From the NCBI GenBank assembly GCA_946618745.1, contig CAMOLN010000083.1:1-5540 (forward strand): 5,540 nucleotides of DNA, given 5' to 3'. Positions 1 to 5,540 of the stretch are shown piece by piece (the stretch's first letter is position 1; the number at the start of each line of letters is the position of its first letter). The notes under the pieces are model-generated. The model did not search any database, was not told where the DNA came from, and saw only the letters and a program-made list of their open reading frames with translations. Both the position numbers and the translations under genes were made by a program. The DNA comes from an uncultured Alphaproteobacteria bacterium. GTDB lineage: Bacteria; Pseudomonadota; Alphaproteobacteria; RF32; CAG-239.

Positions 1-15
1 CATTATTTTTTTCTC

Positions 16-43
16 TTGAGAATTAATGATAATGTTGTAAATT
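16..43 (+). promoter_or_regulatory. possible sigma70-type promoter for the metG operon
   Basis: TTGAGA at 16-21 (5 of 6 to the -35 consensus) is followed after 16 bases by TAAATT at 38-43 (4 of 6 to the -10 consensus). Transcription would begin near 50 and leave a leader of about 34 bases before the metG ATG. The region is so AT-rich that chance matches are likely; GATAAT at 28-33 is a better -10 match but has no -35 at the right distance. The operon promoter could also lie left of the window. Confidence 0.33.
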
Positions 44-67
44 AATCAAATAATCAAAAAAAATAAT

Positions 68-73
68 AAGGAG
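68..73 (+). promoter_or_regulatory. Shine-Dalgarno of metG
   Basis: AAGGAG lies 10 bases before the ATG at 84. It supports that start codon, as does the protein beginning directly with the family's N-terminal SKILVTSALPYINGVPHLGH stretch. Confidence 0.8.
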
Positions 74-83
74 TATTTTATCT

Positions 84-1772
84 ATGTCAAAAATCTTGGT
101 TACCTCAGCCTTGCCTTATATCAACGGAGTTCCCCATTTGGGGCATATGGCGGGATGTCTGTTGCCGTCAGATGTCTATGCCAGATTTCAACGTTTGATG
201 GGCAACGAGGTTTTATATATCGGCGGAACCGATGAACATGGCACAACATCTGAAGTAGGGGCTTTGAAAGCCGGTATGGATATACAGGCTTATTGCGATA
301 TGTATCATGAGCGCCATGCCAAGATTTATCAGGATTTTGAGCTGTCGTTTGACTTTTTCGGGCGCACTTCATCTAAAGAAAACAAAGAGGCAACTTATCA
401 TATTTTTGAGCAGTTGGATAAAAACGGTTATATCAAAGAAAAAACGGTTAAGCAGGTTTATTCGGTTGATGATAAAATGTTTTTGGCTGATCGCTATATC
501 ACCGGAACTTGCCCTTATTGCGGTTATGACAAGGCCAGAGGCGATCAATGCGAAAACTGCACCAAAGTTTTGGATCCGACCGAGTTGATTGATGCTCGCA
601 GCACCATTTCCGGCTCAACGAATTTGGAAGTGCGCGAAACTAAACATTTATTTTTGGATTTGCCTAAATTGGAGGGCAAATTGGCCGAATGGGTTAAAAC
701 CAAAGAGCCGTTTTGGCCTGATATTGCTTATACCATTGCCCAGAAATGGCTGAAAGAAGGTCTGCAGGAACGTTGCATTACCCGTGATTTGAAATGGGGT
801 TTTCCGGTAAATAAACCGGGATATGAGGATAAGGTTTTTTATGTTTGGTTTGATGCCCCGATCGGTTATATCGGAATTACCAAACAATGGGAGGCAGAGG
901 ATAAACAAAACCGCCATTGGCAGGATTGGTGGATGAACCCTGATGAAGTTCGCCATGTGGAATTTATGGGTAAAGACAATGTTCCTTATCACTCAATAAC
1001 TTTTCCGGCGACTTTGTTGGGAACGGGCGAGGATTGGACACAGGTCGATTTCTTAAAAGGTTTCAGCTATCTTACTTATGAGGGAGGAAAGTTTTCCAAA
1101 TCGGAAAATGTTGGTGTTTATGCTGAAGATGCGGTAAAAGAATTTCCGGCTGATTATTGGCGTTATTGGCTTATGGCTAATTCTCCCGAATCATCGGATA
1201 CATCGTTTGTTTGGGATTTGTTTGCCGGTGCGGTCAATAAAGATCTTAACGGGGTGTTGGGCAATTTTGTATCGCGCGTGTTAAAAATGACCTCGTCAAA
1301 ATTGGGGAATTCTGTTCCTGAAGGCGGTGAATATGGCGATTTGGAAAAAAATCTGATAAACACTTTACAAGAAAAAGTTAATAACTATATTCGTTTTATG
1401 GAACAAATGGAGTTTCGCAAGGCTTTAGCCGAATTGCGGGCAATTTGGGTTGAAGGCAATAATTATATCACTGTTGCCGAGCCTTGGAGCGTTATCAAGG
1501 AAGATGAGCAGCGCGCTAAAGTTATCTTACGTGTTTGCATAAATCTGATTCGCATTTTTGCTTTGTTATCGGCGCCGGTTATGCCGACAACGTCAGAGAA
1601 AATTTTAAGCAAGATTAATATGTCTCTATCAAGTTTGAAAAACTTTGATGTGGCTAAAGAAATTGATGCTTTGAAAGGCGGAGAAAGTTTTGAAATAGGG
1701 GATATGCCGTTTGAGCGAATTACTCCGGAAAAACTTGAGGAAATGAAAAATAAATACGGGAGTTCAAAATAA
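84..1772 (+). CDS. metG: methionyl-tRNA synthetase
   Basis: Class I aminoacyl-tRNA synthetase that charges tRNA-Met and initiator tRNA with methionine in the cytoplasm, using ATP. The 562-residue protein is complete. The HIGH signature is HLGH at 18-21 and the KMSKS loop is KFSKS at 336-340. A single zinc knuckle (C143-x2-C146-x9-C156-x2-C159) sits in the connective-peptide region. The alpha-helical anticodon-binding domain fills about 370-510 and keeps N394, R398 and W468, matching E. coli N391, R395 and W461. It ends soon after the core, lacking the C-terminal tRNA-binding dimerisation domain of the 676-residue E. coli enzyme. The stretches CGYDKARGDQCENC, HLFLDLPKLE and RCITRDLKWG resemble, from memory, eukaryotic cytosolic and archaeal MetRS more than the E. 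coli enzyme. First gene of a probable three-gene operon; its stop overlaps the next start by one base. Function is near certain. Confidence 0.97.
   Translation: MSKILVTSALPYINGVPHLGHMAGCLLPSDVYARFQRLMGNEVLYIGGTDEHGTTSEVGALKAGMDIQAYCDMYHERHAKIYQDFELSFDFFGRTSSKENKEATYHIFEQLDKNGYIKEKTVKQVYSVDDKMFLADRYITGTCPYCGYDKARGDQCENCTKVLDPTELIDARSTISGSTNLEVRETKHLFLDLPKLEGKLAEWVKTKEPFWPDIAYTIAQKWLKEGLQERCITRDLKWGFPVNKPGYEDKVFYVWFDAPIGYIGITKQWEAEDKQNRHWQDWWMNPDEVRHVEFMGKDNVPYHSITFPATLLGTGEDWTQVDFLKGFSYLTYEGGKFSKSENVGVYAEDAVKEFPADYWRYWLMANSPESSDTSFVWDLFAGAVNKDLNGVLGNFVSRVLKMTSSKLGNSVPEGGEYGDLEKNLINTLQEKVNNYIRFMEQMEFRKALAELRAIWVEGNNYITVAEPWSVIKEDEQRAKVILRVCINLIRIFALLSAPVMPTTSEKILSKINMSLSSLKNFDVAKEIDALKGGESFEIGDMPFERITPEKLEEMKNKYGSSK
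1758..1762 (+). promoter_or_regulatory. Shine-Dalgarno inside the metG 3' end
   Basis: GGGAG lies 9 bases before the ATG at 1772 and within the last codons of metG. With the TAATG stop/start overlap at 1770-1774 this suggests translational coupling: ribosomes finishing metG can restart on the next gene. Confidence 0.6.
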
Positions 1773-2623
1773 TGTTCGGTGATAAAAAACAACAAGAAGA
1801 AAAAATCGGTCCCAGCAAAGGGATAATGAAATGGATAAATAAATTTTTTCGGTTTATTCTTTATCCGTTTATTCATCCGAAGACATTTTTACTTTTGTTG
1901 CTGATTGTAGCGGCGATTATATTGGTGCCGTGGCAGGTTTACAAAGTTGAACTCGGAGATATTCCGCAATGGTATGCCAAAGTTTTTCATGTCGGTTATA
2001 AAAAAACTTCGGGTTGGATTGAGCCTTTGAAAAATAAGGTGGTTGATAAATATAATGATATGACTGAAAATGCATTAACCAAGGCCGAGGAAGCCAAAAC
2101 TAAAGCGGCTGATGATATGGTTGATTATAATGTTCAATCGCAGGCAGAGCGTCCTTCTTTTCAAGAAGAGACGGTTAATGAAGAAAAGCCGGTTGTAAGT
2201 GCAGAAATCAATACCGATGCAAATAATGCGGTTGAGCAGGTTTTGCCATCTGCTCAATCAGATAATGTGCAGGAAATAGTTACAGAAAATAATATTAAAC
2301 TTAATTATAAGCGTGATGACGGTGCCGGCTTGAGTTACTTGAATGTTCCGCAAAAGATTGACGGGCGTTTCACGGTGATAAATGCTAATGATATTTTGGT
2401 CGGAAGCAATGAGATTATGTTATACGGCATAGAAACCTACGAGCAGAAGAAAAACAGTGCAAGGGAGTATTTGCTGATTAATTTTGACCGCAAAAACATA
2501 GAATGTTATATTGTGGCTTATAATGCTGCGCGTAAAGCTATGGCAATATGTTTTGCCGGTGAGATGAATATCAATCGCGAGATGGTTGATAACGGTTATT
2601 CAAAAAATGTAAACTTGTATTAG
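1772..2623 (+). CDS. single-pass membrane protein with a degenerate SNase-like domain
   Basis: 283 residues, not a gene I can name. Residues 1-36 are basic (K5, K6, K11, K16, K20, K24, R27), which points to a cytoplasmic N-terminus. One membrane helix spans about 38-53, so the rest should face the periplasm. Residues 95-116 are Ala/Glu/Lys-rich and probably helical; 117-175 is a polar, low-complexity linker. Residues 198-282 follow the staphylococcal-nuclease (thermonuclease) pattern: FTVINANDILVG for the usual VIDGDTL strand, IMLYGIETYE for IRLxGIDxPE, AARKAMAIC for YGRxxAxC, then INREMVDNGYS for the final helix. Catalytic positions are largely changed: DGD is N204-A205-N206 and the first active-site Arg is M216. 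T222, E224 and R254 remain. C245 and C260 could form a disulphide. The start overlaps the metG stop. I infer a binding or structural envelope role rather than active nuclease; the fold assignment is by pattern only. Confidence 0.72.
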   Translation: MFGDKKQQEEKIGPSKGIMKWINKFFRFILYPFIHPKTFLLLLLIVAAIILVPWQVYKVELGDIPQWYAKVFHVGYKKTSGWIEPLKNKVVDKYNDMTENALTKAEEAKTKAADDMVDYNVQSQAERPSFQEETVNEEKPVVSAEINTDANNAVEQVLPSAQSDNVQEIVTENNIKLNYKRDDGAGLSYLNVPQKIDGRFTVINANDILVGSNEIMLYGIETYEQKKNSAREYLLINFDRKNIECYIVAYNAARKAMAICFAGEMNINREMVDNGYSKNVNLY

Positions 2624-2626
2624 GAT

Positions 2627-2632
2627 AAAGGA
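2627..2632 (+). promoter_or_regulatory. Shine-Dalgarno of trkH
   Basis: AAAGGA begins 4 bases after the preceding stop codon and ends 9 bases before the ATG at 2642. It fixes the trkH start, and the short 18-base gap leaves little room for a separate promoter. Confidence 0.6.
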
Positions 2633-2641
2633 CTATTTTTT

Positions 2642-4066
2642 ATGTGGCAGCCGATTTTGATGATTTGCGGCTATTTTGTGAGCGTGTTGGGGGTAGCGAT
2701 GCTTTTTCCGGCAGCGCTCGATTTGTATTATCACAATGATCAATGGTCGATTTTTGTAAGTTCGTCGGTAGTGGCGATGTTTGTAGGATTTTCATTGTTT
2801 TTGAGCAATCGCGGTAAAATAAAAAATTTATCCTTGCATCAGGCTTATTTGTTGACGGCCTTAAGTTGGACGGCGGTGGGATTTTTGGCCGCCTTACCAT
2901 TTATTTTTCAAGGGATGGCTTTTACTGATGCCATTTTTGAAGGTTTTTCCGGTATAACGACAACCGGAGCGACTGTTGTTGCCGATATTGAAAAATTGCC
3001 GGTTTCAATTTTGTTTTGGCGCGCGATATTAAACGGATTGGGTGGGGTCGGAATAGTGATTTTTGCCACGGCATTGTTACCTTTTTTGGGTATCGGAGGA
3101 ATGCAGCTTTTTCAGCGCGAAAATTCTGATGTAAATGAAAAATTTTTGCCCAAGATCAGCTATATGGCCAAGCGGATAATTTTAGTTTATGCAACCTTAA
3201 TTGTTTTGTGTTTTAGTGCATTGAAATTGTCGGGAATGGGATGGTTTGATGCGGTTTGCCACGCACTTTCAACGGTTTCGACCAGCGGATCGTCAACGCA
3301 CAATCTTTCGATAGCTTCATATAATTCGGCAAGCATTGAGTGGATTGTTGCCTTATTTATGTTTTTGGGAGCGTGTCCCTTGGCTTTTCTTTATAATTTG
3401 GTATCAACCCGACAGTTCGGGCAGTTACGTTCCGGACAAGTTGGGGCGTTTATTAAAATTTTGATATTATACACTCTGATAATGTGGGGATGGCTGAGCT
3501 ACAACGGCATTTATACTCCGTTGGACGGTTTACGTTATGCCGCATTTACGGTAATTTCACTAACTTCATCAACCGGCTATGCATCGTCAGCTTATTTATC
3601 ATGGGGTTCATTTGCCATAACTGCCGCCTTGATATTTACATTGACAGGAGGATGCAGCGGTTCGACCAGCGGTTCGGTCAAAATATTGCGTTGGCAGGTA
3701 ATTGTGGCATTGTTAAAACGTGCGATTGTTACAACAACTCAACCTAATCGGATGTTGCCATTGAAAATCGGTAAAATCAACGTGAGTTCGGCGGCAGCTT
3801 CATCGGTAGTAATTTTCTTTGTTGCTTATTTTTTCAGTATAGTGGTATTAACCGCCTTGGTTTCACTTTGCGGAATAGACTTTTTAACGGCTTTCAGCGC
3901 GGTGATAAATTGTATTACCAATGTCGGTTGTGCTTTGGTGGGCGATTTTGCTTATGCCGATTTCAGCAGTGTGGTTAAAATGATTTTGGTATTTACCATG
4001 CTGTTGGGTCGTTTGGAAATTATGACTGTTCTGGTGATATTTTGCAAAAGTTTTTGGCAGAGATAA
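2642..4066 (+). CDS. trkH: TrkH-family potassium uptake protein
   Basis: Membrane subunit of a Trk/Ktr K+ channel-like transporter in the inner membrane, normally gated by a cytoplasmic nucleotide-binding partner (TrkA or KtrA). The 474 residues fit the usual ~480-residue length. Four helix-pore-helix repeats can be followed. Pore loops are TTTGAT at 106-111, STVSTSGSST at 210-219, SLTSSTGYAS at 307-316 and NVGCALVG at 427-434. The intramembrane gating loop GGCSGSTSGS (336-345) with K347 and R350, and the LLGRLEI motif (454-460), are well kept. WRAILNGLGGVGIV after loop 1 and GIGGMQLF at 150-157 are typical of the family. Loops 2 and 4 depart from the common STGGFST and NxGPGLG forms (S215 for Gly, S217 for Phe, C430-A431 for Pro-Gly). 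No trkA lies in the window. Third gene of the probable metG operon, ending at a hairpin terminator. Family certain; exact subtype and ion selectivity less so. Confidence 0.93.
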   Translation: MWQPILMICGYFVSVLGVAMLFPAALDLYYHNDQWSIFVSSSVVAMFVGFSLFLSNRGKIKNLSLHQAYLLTALSWTAVGFLAALPFIFQGMAFTDAIFEGFSGITTTGATVVADIEKLPVSILFWRAILNGLGGVGIVIFATALLPFLGIGGMQLFQRENSDVNEKFLPKISYMAKRIILVYATLIVLCFSALKLSGMGWFDAVCHALSTVSTSGSSTHNLSIASYNSASIEWIVALFMFLGACPLAFLYNLVSTRQFGQLRSGQVGAFIKILILYTLIMWGWLSYNGIYTPLDGLRYAAFTVISLTSSTGYASSAYLSWGSFAITAALIFTLTGGCSGSTSGSVKILRWQVIVALLKRAIVTTTQPNRMLPLKIGKINVSSAAASSVVIFFVAYFFSIVVLTALVSLCGIDFLTAFSAVINCITNVGCALVGDFAYADFSSVVKMILVFTMLLGRLEIMTVLVIFCKSFWQR

Positions 4067-4106
4067 AAAAAATCGCACTGTATCCTAGGGTACAGTGCAA
4101 TTTTTT
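4067..4106. terminator. bidirectional intrinsic terminator between convergent genes
   Basis: A perfect 8-bp stem pairs GCACTGTA (4075-4082) with TACAGTGC (4091-4098); one or two further pairs can close inside it. After a single C/A mismatch, the A run at 4067-4072 can pair with the T run at 4101-4106, so each strand shows a T tract after the hairpin. The loop centre CCTAGG is itself palindromic. The element begins directly after the trkH stop, and its T run overlaps the stop codon of the minus-strand gene, so one element probably ends both transcripts. Confidence 0.88.
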
Positions 4107-4815
4107 ATTTTATTTCAAGCCTTATTATTTTATCATTCTGATCCTTTATAGCTGCCACATAACTGGCAGTATCAATAAATACGGCTTCAGGAAAATGATG
4201 TCCCCATAAGTAGAGTGTGTCATTTTCGGTAACAACCACAAAATAAGTATAACCATTTTCTACTAAAGTTAAAACTTTTTCAACTTTGTAATAAGGAGTC
4301 TCACTTATTATTATGCTGTCGTAATAGAGATCCTGCTTTTCTTCTTCTTTTGCACTATCTATACCTATAGCCGTTAGCTGTGCAAAAAACATAACAACCA
4401 AAGTTATAAAAAAAGGTCCTGCATAATCGAAAAACGGATCGCCACTACCCAAATCATTAAACTGAAATATCACAAACAATATAATAAAGCCTATGATATT
4501 TCCTAGGAGATGCCATCCCAGTCCGGTGCCGAATAGCGGGGTTGTCAGGGCAAAAACAGCAAAAACTATTAAAGTCCAAGATATATAATCTCGCAGAGAA
4601 AGTTCTCTTTCTCTTTGGGTGTAAACAAAGAAGACGATGCTTTCAGCTGCGGCAAAGATTATTGCCCACCAGTCTTCAAAGACCAGCAAATGCAGGCAAA
4701 CTGCCACGGCCAATGTGGCAATTGCGATCAATAACAATTTAAATTCAACAAGGGCTTTCCAAACTTTGCCGAAAGCACCCTTGTTTTTTCCTTTGGCAGA
4801 ATTTTGTGTTTTCAT
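4105..4815 (-). CDS. five-helix inner-membrane protein of unknown function
   Basis: 236 residues; I do not recognise the family. The N-terminus is basic (K2, K8, K10, K12, K17, K20). Hydrophobic helices lie at about 25-46, 48-66, 78-95, 101-119 and 133-152. Positive charges in the 67-76 loop (R68, R70, R75) and at the N-terminus put both in the cytoplasm, so five helices place the C-terminal soluble part (153-236) in the periplasm. That part starts with an acidic/basic patch (KEEEKQD) and continues with short beta-like stretches, YFVVVTEN and LYLWGHHFPE being the most distinctive. The paired FNDLGSGDPFFDYAG loop (119-133) between helices 4 and 5 is Gly/Asp-rich. The next Met is residue 142, so the ATG at 4815 is the only good start. 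No Shine-Dalgarno precedes it. It has its own promoter and no same-strand partner close by. That it is a real gene is supported by length, topology, promoter and terminator. Confidence 0.85.
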   Translation of the reverse strand: MKTQNSAKGKNKGAFGKVWKALVEFKLLLIAIATLAVAVCLHLLVFEDWWAIIFAAAESIVFFVYTQRERELSLRDYISWTLIVFAVFALTTPLFGTGLGWHLLGNIIGFIILFVIFQFNDLGSGDPFFDYAGPFFITLVVMFFAQLTAIGIDSAKEEEKQDLYYDSIIISETPYYKVEKVLTLVENGYTYFVVVTENDTLYLWGHHFPEAVFIDTASYVAAIKDQNDKIIRLEIK

Positions 4816-4856
4816 GATAATAATAATGTTTTGATTAATAATATATTTTGAACTGA

Positions 4857-4884
4857 ACTATATCAATTCTATAATTTTTGTCAA
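4857..4884 (-). promoter_or_regulatory. sigma70-type promoter of the five-helix membrane protein
   Basis: On the minus strand a perfect -35 TTGACA (4884-4879) is followed by a 16-base spacer and the -10 TATAGT (4862-4857, 5 of 6). Transcription would start near 4850, giving a leader of about 35 bases to the ATG at 4815. The leader is almost pure A/T without AGGAGG-like bases, so translation probably starts on an unstructured, Shine-Dalgarno-less leader. This is the best promoter match in the window. Confidence 0.72.
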
Positions 4885-4935
4885 GTTTTTTATTTGCATC
4901 AAGCTTCAATATAAAAATAGTTTGAATAGCGTGTA

Positions 4936-5013
4936 TAAATAATAAGAAAGTCCTCTAAAAGATATAGAGGCATAAATAATAAAAATTACAAGAATGAGGT
5001 AAATAATAAGAAA
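4936..5013 (+). repeat. three near-copies of TAAATAATAAGAAA
   Basis: Copies at 4936-4949 and 5000-5013 are identical over 14 bases; the middle one at 4973-4986 reads TAAATAATAAAAAT and matches the first 11 bases bar the G. Start-to-start spacings are 37 and 27 bases. Copies 2 and 3 are in one reading frame (Asn-Asn-Lys-Lys/Asn), copy 1 is one base out of that frame. They could be operator-like sites, a degenerated coding repeat, or low-complexity AT sequence; nothing here decides. Confidence 0.4.
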
Positions 5014-5088
5014 CCTTGGAAATTGCGAAAGGCGCATCCGCATGCATATTATGAATATAATGAGGAATATGAACTAGATAAAGAGTAA
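4939..5088 (+). pseudogene. possible gene remnant or small ORF without a normal start
   Basis: A plus-strand frame stays open from 4939 to a TAA at 5086-5088, about 49 codons, but has no ATG or GTG and only an internal TTG at 5023. The last part (from 5008) reads KKPWKLRKAHPHAYYEY and then NEEYELDKE, a basic-then-acidic, aromatic-rich tail with composition unlike random AT-rich DNA. Local G+C is higher at 5012-5046. The stop lies 2 bases before the stop of the convergent gene ending at 5091. The first repeat copy, one base out of frame, would fit a single-base indel near 4950. I read it as the C-terminal remnant of a lost gene, or a short gene with a non-standard start. I do not recognise the sequence. 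Confidence 0.3.
4952..4970 (-). terminator. weak hairpin, possible terminator for the rightmost minus-strand gene
   Basis: CCTCTA (4952-4957) pairs with TAGAGG (4965-4970) around a 7-base loop. Read on the minus strand the hairpin is followed by ACTTTCTTATTATTT, which is T-rich but interrupted. It lies about 120 bases beyond the stop of the minus-strand gene at 5091 and upstream of the next minus-strand promoter. The stem is short, so this is a modest candidate. Confidence 0.25.
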
Positions 5089-5090
5089 CT

Positions 5091-5540
5091 TTAAATGTCT
5101 TTTGAGGGAGAATATCTTTGGGTTAAATTGCCGGCAATTTGCTTTTGAGGGATGTTTTTATTGTCAAAAATAAAATCTTTAATGTAATTTTCTATTGTTT
5201 GCATAATTTTAGATTCTTTAACATTGGCATGTTTTGCCTGCAATTCGGCTATTAAATCGCTTATTTTGTTTGTAGTCACTTTGGAGGGTGAATTGGCTTG
5301 TGATATTTTTTTTGCTTGGTTAATTTCATTTGCCGGCAATTTGAGTTTGGGATTTGCTCCATTATAATTTTTAACACAACCAACGAAGTATTTAGCATCA
5401 ATCTTGCCTTTTATATATCGTCCGTAGATTTGCAAGAAGGCAAATTCTTTAATCGGGATATCAAAAATTATTTTAGTGTCGGCATATTTGGCATAAGTAT
5501 CGGCCGCAAAATCATCTTGTTTCAGGCTTTGCAAAAAATT
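5091..5540 (-). CDS. C-terminal part of an unrecognised protein, cut by the window edge
   Basis: The frame is open from the right edge to the TAA at 5091, giving about 149 visible codons. A TTG at 5534 could be a start, but the frame continues past it to the edge (Asn-Phe), and no ribosome binding site can be checked, so I treat the gene as partial. The first 60 residues look globular (IIFDIPIKEFAFLQIYGRY, then KIDAKYFVGCVKNYN). A Lys/Asn/Ala/Ser-rich segment follows, probably a linker, and then helical stretches (ISDLIAELQAKHANVKESK and IMQTIENYIKDFIF) with a polar tail ending RYSPSKDI. No signal peptide or membrane helix is seen in this part. I do not recognise the family. Codon use resembles the other genes, and the length of open frame supports a real gene. 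Confidence 0.68.
   Translation of the reverse strand, partial: NFLQSLKQDDFAADTYAKYADTKIIFDIPIKEFAFLQIYGRYIKGKIDAKYFVGCVKNYNGANPKLKLPANEINQAKKISQANSPSKVTTNKISDLIAELQAKHANVKESKIMQTIENYIKDFIFDNKNIPQKQIAGNLTQRYSPSKDI

Noticed and set aside
1..3. CAT at the left edge, a possible minus-strand ATG of a divergent gene
   Set aside because: Only three bases are visible and the minus-strand sequence before it (AAGAGAAAAAAATA) is a poor ribosome binding site; nothing can be tested.
61..70. AAATAATAAG in the metG leader matching the spacer repeat at 5001-5010
   Set aside because: Ten bases of simple A/T sequence next to a Shine-Dalgarno is easily chance; the match does not extend.
648..992. 114-codon minus-strand open frame inside metG
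   Set aside because: It lies entirely opposite conserved metG catalytic sequence and has no ribosome binding site or family motif.
1463..1876. 137-codon minus-strand open frame across the metG end
   Set aside because: It is antisense to two well-supported coding regions and its product is the hydrophobic, Phe/Ile-rich type expected from antisense AT-rich coding DNA.
4637..4834. 65-codon plus-strand open frame opposite the membrane-protein start
   Set aside because: Antisense to the N-terminal half of the five-helix protein; its end is a run of Ile/Met from AT repeats, with no sign of selection.
4894..4939. Plus-strand promoter for the spacer open frame (TTGCAT at 4894 and TATAAA at 4910 or 4934)
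   Set aside because: Spacings of 10 and 34 bases are wrong for sigma70, and other -35 options for TATAAA at 4934 do not match.
4936..5013. CRISPR-like array
   Set aside because: Only three A/T repeats of about 14 bases with unequal spacings and no palindromic core; no cas gene in the window.
5024..5036. TGCG/CGCA hairpin in the GC-richer part of the spacer as a small RNA or riboswitch
   Set aside because: The stem is 4 bp with no extension and no adjoining T tract; the bases are better explained as coding-like sequence.

Overview
The window is AT-rich bacterial DNA (roughly 40% G+C by eye). It holds three tightly packed plus-strand genes, then two minus-strand genes separated by a short AT-rich spacer. 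The organism is probably a Gram-negative proteobacterium. The K+ transporter has the architecture and wording I associate with alphaproteobacterial TrkH (for example NSDVNEKFLPK after GIGGMQLF), and the nuclease-like gene looks like a membrane-anchored relative of proteobacterial thermonuclease-family proteins. This placement is from memory of family sequences, not from a search, and is moderate at best.

Plus strand, 84-4066: (1) metG, a complete methionyl-tRNA synthetase without a C-terminal dimerisation domain. (2) A single-pass membrane protein whose ATG overlaps the metG stop (TAATG) and whose C-terminal domain resembles a staphylococcal-nuclease fold with several active-site positions replaced. 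(3) A TrkH-family K+ transporter subunit, 18 nt further on with its own Shine-Dalgarno. Spacing suggests one operon, probably read from a promoter in the first 50 bases. It ends at a hairpin with A and T tracts on its two sides (4067-4106), which can also stop the convergent minus-strand gene. The three functions (tRNA charging, putative envelope protein, K+ uptake) form no obvious pathway, so the link may be only transcriptional.

Minus strand: a 236-residue, five-helix membrane protein of unknown function (4105-4815) stands alone behind a good sigma70-type promoter (-35 TTGACA, -10 TATAGT) and has no recognisable Shine-Dalgarno. Further right, 5091-5540 is the C-terminal end of an unrecognised gene that runs off the window.

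The spacer 4816-5090 is not empty. It holds the promoter of the membrane protein, three near-copies of TAAATAATAAGAAA, a small hairpin, and a plus-strand open frame without a normal start. The last ~27 codons of that frame read like real protein and stop 2 bases before the convergent gene's stop.

I do not see a clear new multi-gene system. The best leads are the inactive-looking nuclease-fold protein coupled to metG, the TrkH with unusual pore loops, and the possible gene remnant or tiny gene in the spacer.
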